From assembly GCA_017963875.1 (NCBI GenBank), contig JAGCTA010000098.1, positions 1 to 18,057 of the forward strand: 18,057 nt of DNA. Direction: 5' to 3'. A program made the translations under genes and the position numbers. How positions within the stretch are numbered: the first letter of the stretch is position 1; each line of letters starts with the position of its first letter. This stretch comes from Victivallales bacterium. Lineage in GTDB: Bacteria > Verrucomicrobiota > Lentisphaeria > Oligosphaerales > Oligosphaeraceae. The notes beneath the pieces are model-generated. The model did no database searches, was not told where the DNA came from, and saw nothing but the letters and a program-made list of their open reading frames with translations. Below are positions 1 to 7,450 of this stretch, in pieces.

Positions 1-240
1 TGTATGGTTGAGGTCTTCTCTCTTTAGAAAAATGCGGGATCCTCCGAGATGTTCGGAAAGGCGTTTGGCAAAATAAAGCGGCGATTCCCTTCCCACATAA
101 TGAACCAGCAGGTCATTGAATTCACCACGGAAGAAAGGGTCGTCCCTTGCGGCCAAATACGTTTTCTCCAGTTCTCTCAATGCTCCTGTCAAAGTTTCGG
201 GGACATATTGTCCGCCGTAAATTCCATAATGCGTGTCCAT
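1..240 (-). CDS. trpB: Tryptophan synthase beta subunit, N-terminal 80 codons (cut by window edge)
   Basis: The reverse strand reads from ATG at 240 to the window edge without a stop. TrpB condenses indole with L-serine to give tryptophan, using PLP, in an alpha2-beta2 complex with TrpA. The visible part carries the family hallmarks: [12 protein letters not shown] near residues 6-17, [13 protein letters not shown] near 51-63, and KREDLNHT at 73-80, the segment just before the PLP-binding lysine, which lies beyond the edge. A purine-rich AGGAAAAG precedes the start. The gene begins 28 nt after the trpF stop, so it is the next gene of the same operon; trpA would be expected beyond the edge. The family is certain from the motifs; only completeness is unknown. 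Confidence 0.95.
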   Translation of the reverse strand, partial: MDTHYGIYGGQYVPETLTGALRELEKTYLAARDDPFFRGEFNDLLVHYVGRESPLYFAKRLSEHLGGSRIFLKREDLNHT

Positions 241-268
241 GGATTTGTCTTTTCCTGTGAATAGATGA

Positions 269-862
269 TTATATGTTATGAACTAGATTGACTATGAGAT
301 TCATTTCTGCATGATTCTTGATGCCTGGGGAGGATTCGACGCCGCCTGCCAAATCAATGCCGACAGGGTGTACGGCATCTATTGCGTGCAGGACATTCAG
401 CGGAGTGATGCCCCCCGCAAGCATGATGGGGCGTTGTTGTGCCAGTTTTCTGGCACGTTCCCAGTCACAGGTGCGTCCTGTGCCGCCGCCAGAATCGGCG
501 ACAATCATGTCAGCAGGAAATATCACCGCTTCCTGAAGATTTTCAAGGCGATTCACGTCAAATGCCTTCCAAATTCGGGTATTTTGAATTTGGGTGGCAT
601 ATTCAGGCGATTCATTTCCATGCAACTGGACGGCGTAAGGGCGGATGTCGTCGATGATTTGCTGAAGTTCCTTGATGTCCATATTGCGCACGACGAGTAT
701 TCCCTTTGCAGGTTGGGCGGCGGCAAAAATAATCTTTGCTTGTTCAGGAGATACCTCGCGTTTGGAGCCAGGCACGATGATGGCACCGACGAAATTCGCT
801 CCGATTTGTGCAGCGAACCGTGCGTCTTCAGTTCGTGTGATACCACAGAATTTCAGCAGCAT
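269..862 (-). CDS. trpF: Phosphoribosylanthranilate isomerase
   Basis: This 197-aa protein catalyses the Amadori rearrangement of N-(5-phosphoribosyl)anthranilate to CdRP, the third step of tryptophan synthesis. It is one (beta/alpha)8 barrel of normal family length (about 200 aa). The KFCGIT motif at residues 4-9 carries the general-base Cys6, and VADSGGGTG (121-129) carries the general-acid Asp123. The phosphate-binding region is LAGGITPLN, followed by [16 protein letters not shown], where many homologues have GVDVSSGVE; the Leu-Ala there is a mild deviation. The ATG start at 862 lies 10 nt inside the end of trpC, so translation is probably coupled. TrpF is a separate protein here, not a TrpC-TrpF fusion as in enterobacteria. 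Confidence 0.96.
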   Translation of the reverse strand: MLLKFCGITRTEDARFAAQIGANFVGAIIVPGSKREVSPEQAKIIFAAAQPAKGILVVRNMDIKELQQIIDDIRPYAVQLHGNESPEYATQIQNTRIWKAFDVNRLENLQEAVIFPADMIVADSGGGTGRTCDWERARKLAQQRPIMLAGGITPLNVLHAIDAVHPVGIDLAGGVESSPGIKNHAEMNLIVNLVHNI

Positions 863-1626
863 GTCAGCAGTTCCTTCAATGTCTTGCCAGGATTCTCAGA
901 TCGCATGATTGTCTCGCCGATGAGAAAGCCTCGTGCTCCTGCCGTGGCGAGGAACTCCATGTCCGCATGGTTTTTGACAGCGCTTTCTGCGATGGCGATA
1001 CGGTTTGCGGGGATTTGTCTAATGAGTTTGGCAGAATGTTCCAGCGACGTACTGAATGTTTTCAGGTCACGTGCGTTGATGCCGACCAAGTCGGCGGATA
1101 AAGCCACGGAGAGTTCTTGTTCATTGTGGGCCTCACCGAGAACATCCAGGCCTAGGGAATGTGCAAATTCAAGTAGCGTGGCAAAGCGTTCTTGGCTTAG
1201 CATGGCGGCAATGAGCAGGATGCAGGATGCGCCAAGGACTTTTGCCTCAAGGATTTGATATTCGTCAAAAATGAAGTCTTTTCGCAGTAATGGCAGAGAG
1301 ACGGTGTTCGCGGCAATGGCAAGGTTTTCCTCGCTGCCATGAAAATAGTTGGGTTCCGTCAGGACTGAAAGAGCCGTTGCACCGTTTTCAGCAAGTTCGG
1401 AGGCCAACTGGGGGATATCAAGTTCAGGGCGGATCAGTCCTTTGGATGGAGAGGCTTTTTTCAGTTCGGCGATGACATGAAGCCCTGGCGTCCTGAAGGC
1501 ATCCGCAAAAACAGCCCTTTTCTTGGCAAAGGAGGCGCGTTCAGCCAAAATGGAGTACGGAAGAGCCTTTTTTCTGGCTTCCAGACGCGGTTGAAGTTTT
1601 TCAACGATTTCTTTTAGGATATTCAT
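853..1626 (-). CDS. trpC: Indole-3-glycerol phosphate synthase
   Basis: This cytoplasmic TIM-barrel enzyme closes the indole ring, converting CdRP to indole-3-glycerol phosphate with loss of CO2 and water. Counted from ATG at 1626 it has 257 aa, normal for the monofunctional family. The motif IAELKKASPSKG (about 52-63) holds the catalytic lysine region; LLRKDFIFDEYQI supplies the second conserved lysine, and VGINARDLKTF and AESAVKN follow in the expected order. I chose ATG at 1626 over the upstream in-frame TTG at 1632 because this ATG overlaps the trpD stop as ATGA, a classic coupled junction that recurs at trpE/trpG. The 3' end overlaps trpF by 10 nt. Confidence 0.96.
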   Translation of the reverse strand: MNILKEIVEKLQPRLEARKKALPYSILAERASFAKKRAVFADAFRTPGLHVIAELKKASPSKGLIRPELDIPQLASELAENGATALSVLTEPNYFHGSEENLAIAANTVSLPLLRKDFIFDEYQILEAKVLGASCILLIAAMLSQERFATLLEFAHSLGLDVLGEAHNEQELSVALSADLVGINARDLKTFSTSLEHSAKLIRQIPANRIAIAESAVKNHADMEFLATAGARGFLIGETIMRSENPGKTLKELLTCC

Positions 1627-2627
1627 GCACAACTTGCCTCCACCATTGTTTTTAATTTTTGGAGTGCCGCGCCTGAGTCAATGGAGCGTTCAGCCATCGG
1701 AATGCATTCTGCCAATGTTCTTCCCAAGCCTGCGACATAGCATGTGGCGGCGGCGTTGAGCACGACCATGCCGCGCTTCGCGCTATGGTCGGTTCCGTTG
1801 AGGATGTTCTTAAGAATCGTTGCGTTTTCTGCTGCTGAACCGCCTGCAATGCTTCCAGTTGTCTCCTCTGACGGCAATAGTTCTTCAGGCGTGAATGTCC
1901 CGAAGGAGATGGCGTTATCTTCGAGCAATGCGTAGTCTGTCGGCGCGATAGATGATATCTCGTCCAGCCCATCTCTGCTGTGGATGACCAATGCGCGTTT
2001 CATGTTTAGGTTACGTAGCGTTTCAGCGAAGAGCGGCAGCAACCTTGAATCCCAGACGCCAAGCACAATTCCCTCTGCATTCGCTGGATTCGTCAATGGC
2101 CCAAGCAAATTGAAAATCGTGTGGACGCCGAGGGCTTTCCGCAAAGGCGCGACTTTGCCCATGACGGGATGCAACGCACGTGCGAAAAGAAAGCCGATGC
2201 CATTGTCACGGATGGAACGTTCAACGGCCGCAGGGAGCATGTCCAAATTGTAGCCAAGTTCAGCCAGGACATCTGCCGCGCCGCTTTTCCCTGAGACGGC
2301 GCGGTTGCCGTGCTTCGCGATGGTTGTTCCCGCACCTGCCGCGACAAATGCCGCCGTCGTGGAGACATTGAAGGAGACACCGCCGTCACCGCCCGTACCG
2401 ACAACGTCAACGCATGGCTTGCCGACATTGATGGGAGTGACGTGTTCTCGTAGAAAACGCGCAGCACCAGTAAGTTCGGAAACGCTTTCGCCTTTGATTT
2501 CAAGCGCAGCCAGGATGGCTCCAGCCATGGCGAGATTGTCGATTTCAGATAGCATGGCAATCATTTGCGCAGATTCTTCCTCTGTCAAATCCTTGCCGTT
2601 CATCAGTTTTTTCAATAGTTCTTTCAT
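1623..2627 (-). CDS. trpD: Anthranilate phosphoribosyltransferase
   Basis: This 334-aa enzyme transfers the phosphoribosyl group of PRPP to anthranilate, the second step of the pathway. The PRPP/diphosphate-binding glycine loop GTGGDGG is at about 77-83, and KHGNRAVSGKSG, which binds substrate, is at 105-116. An N-terminal helical domain precedes them and the length is normal. TrpD is free-standing and not fused to TrpG. A strong Shine-Dalgarno, GGAGGG, sits 7 nt before the ATG, so this is the best independent ribosome entry in the operon. The gap to the trpG stop is 46 nt, the largest inside the operon, and the 3' end overlaps trpC by 4 nt (ATGA). Confidence 0.97.
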   Translation of the reverse strand: MKELLKKLMNGKDLTEEESAQMIAMLSEIDNLAMAGAILAALEIKGESVSELTGAARFLREHVTPINVGKPCVDVVGTGGDGGVSFNVSTTAAFVAAGAGTTIAKHGNRAVSGKSGAADVLAELGYNLDMLPAAVERSIRDNGIGFLFARALHPVMGKVAPLRKALGVHTIFNLLGPLTNPANAEGIVLGVWDSRLLPLFAETLRNLNMKRALVIHSRDGLDEISSIAPTDYALLEDNAISFGTFTPEELLPSEETTGSIAGGSAAENATILKNILNGTDHSAKRGMVVLNAAATCYVAGLGRTLAECIPMAERSIDSGAALQKLKTMVEASCA

Positions 2628-2673
2628 CAGTACACCCTCCGTTGCGATATGTCCGTTTATGGATGTCTTGCGA

Positions 2674-3246
2674 TTACCCGTTGCATAATGAAATGAAGTT
2701 CATGATTTGCTGACGGCCATATTCCGACATGATTGATTCGGGATGGTATTGGATGCCTTCCATCAGGAATTCCTTGTGGCGTATGCCCATGATTTCCCCA
2801 TCGTCGGAATGCGCGGTCACTTCAAGGCAATCTGGAATAGTGTCCTCTGCGAGTGCAAGTGAATGGTATCGAACGACTTTAATGTCTTGCGGAATCCCTT
2901 GGAAAAGCCCCTTGCCGTCGTGATGAATCGGGGAAAGTTTTCCGTGCATGATACGTTTGGCTGAAACGACTTTTGCTCCAAAAGCCTGACCCATTGCCTG
3001 ATGGCCTAGGCAGACACCCATCATGGGAATGCGCCCCGCCGCGGTATGGATGAGTTCAAGAAGGCATCCCGCGTTTTCAGGACGGCTCGGTCCAGGGGAG
3101 AGAAGAATGCCGTCTGGCTGCATCGCCATGATTACGGAAACGGATATGTCGCGATTGCGTTCAACGACGGTTTCAACTCCAAGCGAACCGAGAAGATGAA
3201 CGAGATTGTACGTGAATGAATCATAGTTGTCTAGTACGAAAATCAT
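2674..3246 (-). CDS. trpG: Anthranilate synthase component II (glutamine amidotransferase)
   Basis: This 190-aa class I glutamine amidotransferase hydrolyses glutamine and delivers ammonia to TrpE for anthranilate formation. The N-terminus FVLDNYDSFTYNLVHLLG and the oxyanion segment LSPGPSRPENAG are diagnostic. The nucleophile is Cys79 in GVCLGHQ, and the triad is completed by His168 and Glu170 in YHPES. The ATG overlaps the trpE stop as ATGA, which should give near-equal synthesis of the two subunits. In many bacteria a TrpG-like protein (PabA) also serves folate synthesis; whether this one is shared cannot be told from the window, but its position points to tryptophan. Confidence 0.96.
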   Translation of the reverse strand: MIFVLDNYDSFTYNLVHLLGSLGVETVVERNRDISVSVIMAMQPDGILLSPGPSRPENAGCLLELIHTAAGRIPMMGVCLGHQAMGQAFGAKVVSAKRIMHGKLSPIHHDGKGLFQGIPQDIKVVRYHSLALAEDTIPDCLEVTAHSDDGEIMGIRHKEFLMEGIQYHPESIMSEYGRQQIMNFISLCNG

Positions 3247-4718
3247 TTGAGGTTCCTCCCTGCGAATTCGACGCTGCGGAAAAGTGCCGTCGCTTTGTTG
3301 ATGGTTTCCTGATATTCACTGGCTGGCACAGAGTCATAGACGATGCCAGCGCCTGCCTGGACGCGGATTTTTCCATTGCGCGCCTCAATGGTGCGGATGG
3401 TGATTGCCATGTCGATATTGCCGTCATAACTGATATAGCCGACGCTTCCGCCGTAGGCGCCACGTGGGCGAGGCTCAAGTTCATTGATGATTTCCATCGC
3501 TCGGATTTTAGGCGCGCCAGAGAGCGTTCCTGCAGGGAAAGTCGTCGCAAGAAGGTCGAAGGCGTCGTATTTCGGGTCTATCATTCCTTCCACGTCGCTG
3601 ACGATATGCATGACATGGGAATATTTTTCAACGGTCATGAATGTCTTGACCTGGACCGAGCCTGTGAGGGCGGTACGGCCAACGTCATTGCGTGCCAAAT
3701 CGACGAGCATCAGATGCTCTGCGCATTCCTTTTCATCCTTGAGGAGTTCTTCCATGAGGCGGCGATCTTCGGCTGGAGTCTTGCCACGGCGGCGCGTTCC
3801 CGCGATTGGGCGGACAGTGCTGCGGCCATTTTCAAGTTTGACCAGGGTTTCTGGCGAAGAACCGACCAGTGTCTCATTGCCAAGTTTGAGGAAGAACATG
3901 TATGGCGATGGATTGACGAGACGCAATGCGCGGTACATAAGGAATGGCGGAATGGTTGTTTCTGCGCAGAAACTCTGTGAAGGCACGACCTGGATGATTT
4001 CACCCTCGGTGATGTACTGCTTCGCCTTTTCCACGATGTGCTCGAATTCGGCCTTCGTCATTTCGGGCTTGAGTTGGACGGTTTCCTCATGCTCCAGCGT
4101 TATATGCTTGGCGACGGGTGTCTGGATGCGCTCCACAAGGGCGGCAAGGCGCTTTTCGGCAGCATTGAAGGCGGCTTCTTTGTTCATGAAATGGTCAAGA
4201 TGTGCATTGACGATGACCTGCATGGTATGACGCATGTTGTCAAAGGCGATGATTTCATCTGTGAGCATGAATGCGCAGACAGGCGTCTCAAGCCCTGGCT
4301 TCGGCTCGGGGAGTTTTTCGAACATGTTGACTGCTTCATAGCAGAGGTATCCAATGGCGCCGCCTGGCAATGGCGGCAATGCAGGGTCTTTGGCGACTTT
4401 TTGGCCAGAAACGAGTGCTCGCAGTGCGTCAAGAGGGTATTTGCTGTATTTGAGTTTCAGTTGCTGCCCGTTGACACGCATGTAGGGGATGCCGTTTTCC
4501 ACGGTGAAAAGCCCACGCGGATTGACGCCGATGAAAGAGTATCGACCGAATTTCTCGCTGTTCTCCACGCTTTCCATTAGGCAGACGTTTTCGTCTTCCA
4601 CAAAACGTTCAAGAACTGACACGGGCGTTTCCATGTCCGCAGGCAATTCTTGGAACACTGGCACGATGACGCCTTTTTCAGACAATTTTAAAAATCGCTC
4701 CAAATCTGTCCTTTCCAT
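3243..4718 (-). CDS. trpE: Anthranilate synthase component I
   Basis: This 491-aa chorismate-using enzyme makes anthranilate from chorismate and the ammonia supplied by TrpG, and it is the committed and usually feedback-inhibited step. LMES at 47-50 matches the LLES region that binds inhibitory tryptophan in the family. The C-terminal chorismate-binding domain shows VVPSQSF, LVDLARNDVGR, GTLSGAPKIRAMEIINELE and GAYGGSVGYI in order. I placed the start at ATG 4718, because GGGAG lies 8 nt upstream and homologues begin near this point. The reading frame stays open to 4772, but those codons lie inside the attenuator terminator. It is the first structural gene of the operon, controlled by the leader upstream. 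Confidence 0.96.
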   Translation of the reverse strand: MERTDLERFLKLSEKGVIVPVFQELPADMETPVSVLERFVEDENVCLMESVENSEKFGRYSFIGVNPRGLFTVENGIPYMRVNGQQLKLKYSKYPLDALRALVSGQKVAKDPALPPLPGGAIGYLCYEAVNMFEKLPEPKPGLETPVCAFMLTDEIIAFDNMRHTMQVIVNAHLDHFMNKEAAFNAAEKRLAALVERIQTPVAKHITLEHEETVQLKPEMTKAEFEHIVEKAKQYITEGEIIQVVPSQSFCAETTIPPFLMYRALRLVNPSPYMFFLKLGNETLVGSSPETLVKLENGRSTVRPIAGTRRRGKTPAEDRRLMEELLKDEKECAEHLMLVDLARNDVGRTALTGSVQVKTFMTVEKYSHVMHIVSDVEGMIDPKYDAFDLLATTFPAGTLSGAPKIRAMEIINELEPRPRGAYGGSVGYISYDGNIDMAITIRTIEARNGKIRVQAGAGIVYDSVPASEYQETINKATALFRSVEFAGRNLK

Positions 4719-4744
4719 TTGTTTTTCTCCCTTGATTTTGACAT

Positions 4745-4779
4745 AAAAAAAGACGGATGACAAAATCGCCATCCGTCTT
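4745..4779 (-). terminator. trp attenuator: 3:4 intrinsic terminator before trpE
   Basis: On the minus strand a perfect 9-bp stem AAGACGGAT/ATCCGTCTT (arms 4771-4779 and 4750-4758, 12-nt loop) is followed directly by a run of T. No minus-strand gene lies upstream except the leader peptide, and trpE begins 26 nt further on. It therefore acts as a conditional terminator. Its 5' arm is also the 3' half of the competing antiterminator. Confidence 0.92.
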
Positions 4780-4872
4780 AAACCTGCTTCAAGTGGTATG
4801 CTCCACCTGTTTTTCCTTTACATCACAACAAAGCAATACAACTTAAGACGGCGGCTATCTGTAGCCCCGCCA
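4773..4872 (-). promoter_or_regulatory. trp attenuator: 1:2 pause hairpin and 2:3 antiterminator
   Basis: Region 1:2 on the minus strand is GGCTA-CAGA-TAGCC (4866-4853), extended by GGC/GCC with a two-base bulge. It overlaps the second Trp codon and the leader stop. Region 2, CCGTCTTAA (4851-4843), pairs perfectly over 9 bp with region 3, TTAAGACGG (4781-4773); two G-U pairs extend it inward and GCC/GGC extends it outward across a small internal loop. Region 3 overlaps the terminator 5' arm by 7 nt, so the two folds exclude each other. A ribosome stalled at the Trp codons would free region 2 and allow transcription into trpE. Confidence 0.9.
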
Positions 4873-4911
4873 ATACCAAGCCTGCTGAATTGTAATGGTG
4901 TAGTTCTTCAT
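4855..4911 (-). CDS. trpL: trp operon leader peptide (18 aa)
   Basis: The reading frame ATG (4911) to TAG (4855) encodes MKNYTITIQQAWYWRGYR. Residues 12 and 14 are Trp, with Tyr between them, just before the 1:2 hairpin of the attenuator; the stop codon lies in that hairpin. Position, length, Trp codons and competing RNA folds match the ribosome-mediated attenuation known from enterobacterial trp operons: low charged tRNA-Trp stalls the ribosome at these codons and favours the antiterminator. The peptide itself probably has no function. No clear Shine-Dalgarno precedes the ATG, and the nearest promoter would give a very short 5' leader, which is the weak point. Tyr codons at 4, 13 and 17 might add mild tyrosine sensitivity, which is speculation. 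Confidence 0.88.
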   Translation of the reverse strand: MKNYTITIQQAWYWRGYR

Positions 4912-4921
4912 AGTGCTAATC

Positions 4922-4950
4922 AATATAACGGGTGTTTTATAAGATTGCAA
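4922..4950 (-). promoter_or_regulatory. Putative sigma-70 promoter of the trp operon
   Basis: The minus strand has TTGCAA (4950-4945), a 17-bp spacer and TATATT (4927-4922). Runs of A and T (4951-4977) lie just upstream and resemble an UP element. Transcription would start near 4915, leaving only about 4-5 nt before the leader ATG. An alternative -10, TATAAA (4941-4936), would start the RNA near 4929 but has a poorer -35. No TrpR-like operator was recognised. Confidence 0.6.
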
Positions 4951-5061
4951 GAAGTTTTTTGAAAAAAAGTTTTTTTGAGTTCAAAGACTCATTTGTGTCA
5001 TAGTATTCGGGTTGAGGTGAAAACAACGGCGTGGCATTAACATCGCACGAAGCCAGGCAGT

Positions 5062-5089
5062 TTGAATTAATTGATGTGAGCATTACATT
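5062..5089 (+). promoter_or_regulatory. Putative promoter of the GH36-like gene
   Basis: TTGAAT (5062-5067), a 16-bp spacer and TACATT (5084-5089) lie about 70 nt before the start codon, facing away from the trp promoter. The spacer holds a lone TGTGA; without a matching TCACA half I do not call an activator site. Confidence 0.5.
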
Positions 5090-5157
5090 TTTCCATCGGG
5101 CTTTTTTCTTTTAGAATCCAGATGAAATCATCATCGTAACAAAGCAGGAGAACAGAG

Positions 5158-7386
5158 ATGTTCAACCATCAAAAACTGGCGGCAAAGATTGCCGCTGGCG
5201 ACTTTTCAATTGTATTGAACGGCCAGAAGTGTACAGCTGTCTCTGATGTCAGCGGAACAGGCACGCTGGGAAACATCGCATGGAAAATCAATGCGGAGCA
5301 TCGGAAGAATTATACCATGTTTTCCCTGACATTGACCAATACGGGAAAAGAGCCTGTGGATATCGGCGATATCGTCCTGTTCACTCATTCGGAAGACGAC
5401 ATTCAGGGAAATCTGGATAAAAGAATCATCTATGATTTTCGCAACTCGTTGGGAAACAATTATGTCGTCCCCGTGACTGATTTTGATGGCTCGTTCAATG
5501 ACTGCCCGATGTTCCTTGTGACAGATGGCGCAAGGACGCTTCTTGCTGGCCAAATGACATATCAATCCAATGAAATGCACTTTATTTCTAAATTTACCCA
5601 GGACGGCAGGCTGGAGAAGGTGGAGTGTCTGCTGGCGACGGCATCGTGTCCGCTTGTTTCAGGTAAGTCGTTCACCACTGACAGCGTTGCTTTATATGAC
5701 TATGATGAATGCGATCCTCTGGATGCGCTGTATGGCTGGGCGGATGATGTCCGTGACATCAACAAGCCCGATATTCCCGAACAGACATGGGCTGGTCTGG
5801 TCTCTGGGACGCTTCACATTGGGTCAAGTACGGAGTATAAAACACAGTGCCAGATTGAGAATTTAGGCGTTCTTCCACAACTTGGTGTAAGGTATTACTG
5901 GATCAGTATTTCAAATCTCCTGAATGAACGGCCAGGCAATTGGCTTTATCCCAACGAAAAACAGTTCCCGCATGGCCTTCATGCTTTGTTGAAGAAAATC
6001 CAGGATGCGGGGCTGGAGCCAGGCTTCTGGATGAATCCTTTCGCCATCACCAGCGATGCCGTGGATTTTGAAAAGATGAAGCCGTATCTCATCCGCAATC
6101 GTGATGGCTCGCCTGCCTCCAGAGGGACGTGGCTCCATGCCACTCCAGATGCCAATGGCAATCTTCCCGAGCAGTTCGCGCTCGACCCTGCGTTCCCAGA
6201 AGTGTACGACTATATCGCCAATGTGCTGAAGACGTATGCTTCCTGGGGTATCAGATATTATATGATAGATTTCCTTGAAAAAGGCAGATATATGGAAGGG
6301 GAGCGCTCATCGGGATACGCGCTGGAAAACTATTTGCGCTTCATGCGTAAACTCAAGTCGTATGCGGCCCCTGGCACGCATTTCCTTGCGGCGACTGGCA
6401 CAAGCATCGTGCATATCGGCGCGATTTCCTCAAGCAGAATCGGGCTGGACTATTGCGAAGGGCGACCATTGCATAAGCACTGGCCCTCCTATCCTGCGAA
6501 GTATGTCATTGGAGGGTCCCTTCGCTCTGCTGGCGCTCCGCACAGGAATGCCGTCAACAATATGGCGATGTGGTCGTTTGCTGACAAGGCGTTCTTCCGC
6601 TGCAACAGCAACATGATGGTTGTTGATAAGCCTATTCCAGTTTCAGAAGCGCTCATTACTACAACGCTTTATGGTATCGGTTCCAGCCCTGTCTTCCTCG
6701 GCGATTTCCTGAAGGAACTGGACAAGGAACGCTATCAGTTGATCAAAAAGGTCCTGCCGCGTGGAAAGGACATGCCCCTGCCCGTCGATTTGTTTACGAA
6801 AGTCAATGTCATGGAGGACTTTGTTCGAGTTTTCAGACTGGAAGTCAAGAAGCCATGGGGGACTTATTATGTCTGCGCGATTTTCAATCTGAATGACGAT
6901 GTTCGGACTGTTCGTTTGTCTGACAAGTTCCTGCGGATACCTGAAGGTAAAAAATATTACATGTACGATTTCTGGAATGAGGAATACCGCGGGACATTTA
7001 CAGGCGAGACGACAGTTGATGTGCTTGGCCAGACCGCCCGTGTCTTGCGCATTGAGGAAGTCAAAGGCCATCCCTGGCTTCTTTCAACCGATATTACAGT
7101 TCGGCAGGGCGATGCTGAAATCACGAATTTGGAGTGGAATGATAAAACGCTTTGCCTGAAGGGAACCGCTCACCGCGCCCCAGGCGAACAGGGAAATCTC
7201 TTCTTCATCGCGCCAGACAAGTTCAAGGTTGTCAATGACAATTATGGTTTCCTCGTGTTCAAATCTTCCAGAGACATGAGTCTGATCATCAAAAAATATA
7301 TTGAATTCGACAAAGCGGATGTCGATTTCGAAATCAATTTCGAGATGTGGGAAGGCACGTCTGACAAATACAAAATTGAAAGATAA
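5158..7386 (+). CDS. GH36-like (clan GH-D) alpha-galactosidase family protein
   Basis: This 742-aa protein has no signal peptide, so it should act in the cytoplasm, probably on imported alpha-galactosides. Residues 1-190 form a beta-rich domain, about 200-500 a TIM barrel, and the remainder a beta C-terminal part. In the barrel, LEPGFWMNPF is followed by RYYMIDFLEKGRY with candidate nucleophile Asp371, and by SSSRIGLDYCEG with candidate acid/base Asp431. The 60-residue spacing and the RIG-D pattern resemble my recollection of Thermotoga maritima GalA; the later GAPHRNAVNN and FFRCNSN segments also fit. AGGAG 7 nt before ATG sets the start. Substrate is not proven: this divergent subgroup could act on another alpha-linked sugar. 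The gene stands alone, divergent from trp and convergent with the hydrolase downstream. Confidence 0.8.
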   Translation: MFNHQKLAAKIAAGDFSIVLNGQKCTAVSDVSGTGTLGNIAWKINAEHRKNYTMFSLTLTNTGKEPVDIGDIVLFTHSEDDIQGNLDKRIIYDFRNSLGNNYVVPVTDFDGSFNDCPMFLVTDGARTLLAGQMTYQSNEMHFISKFTQDGRLEKVECLLATASCPLVSGKSFTTDSVALYDYDECDPLDALYGWADDVRDINKPDIPEQTWAGLVSGTLHIGSSTEYKTQCQIENLGVLPQLGVRYYWISISNLLNERPGNWLYPNEKQFPHGLHALLKKIQDAGLEPGFWMNPFAITSDAVDFEKMKPYLIRNRDGSPASRGTWLHATPDANGNLPEQFALDPAFPEVYDYIANVLKTYASWGIRYYMIDFLEKGRYMEGERSSGYALENYLRFMRKLKSYAAPGTHFLAATGTSIVHIGAISSSRIGLDYCEGRPLHKHWPSYPAKYVIGGSLRSAGAPHRNAVNNMAMWSFADKAFFRCNSNMMVVDKPIPVSEALITTTLYGIGSSPVFLGDFLKELDKERYQLIKKVLPRGKDMPLPVDLFTKVNVMEDFVRVFRLEVKKPWGTYYVCAIFNLNDDVRTVRLSDKFLRIPEGKKYYMYDFWNEEYRGTFTGETTVDVLGQTARVLRIEEVKGHPWLLSTDITVRQGDAEITNLEWNDKTLCLKGTAHRAPGEQGNLFFIAPDKFKVVNDNYGFLVFKSSRDMSLIIKKYIEFDKADVDFEINFEMWEGTSDKYKIER

Positions 7387-7450
7387 AGCCGCGATGAAAG
7401 CATAGCCAACAAAAGGTCGAATCTACCCTCTTGAAAAAATAGTGTGTTTT

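Noticed and set aside
311..1258. A 315-codon open frame on the plus strand opposite trpF and trpC
   Set aside because: It is the antisense shadow of two certain trp genes; its product is Arg/Ser/Cys-rich and lacks any family motif.
3216..4230. Two long plus-strand frames opposite trpE
   Set aside because: Both are shadows of trpE, whose motifs run along its whole length.
4719..4772. An 18-codon N-terminal extension of TrpE
   Set aside because: These codons lie in the attenuator terminator, and a good ribosome site directly precedes ATG 4718.
4976..4991. Inverted repeat TGAGT-TCAAAG-ACTCA between the divergent trp and GH36-like promoters
   Set aside because: Five base pairs in an A/T-rich stretch are expected by chance; no second copy was found to suggest an operator.
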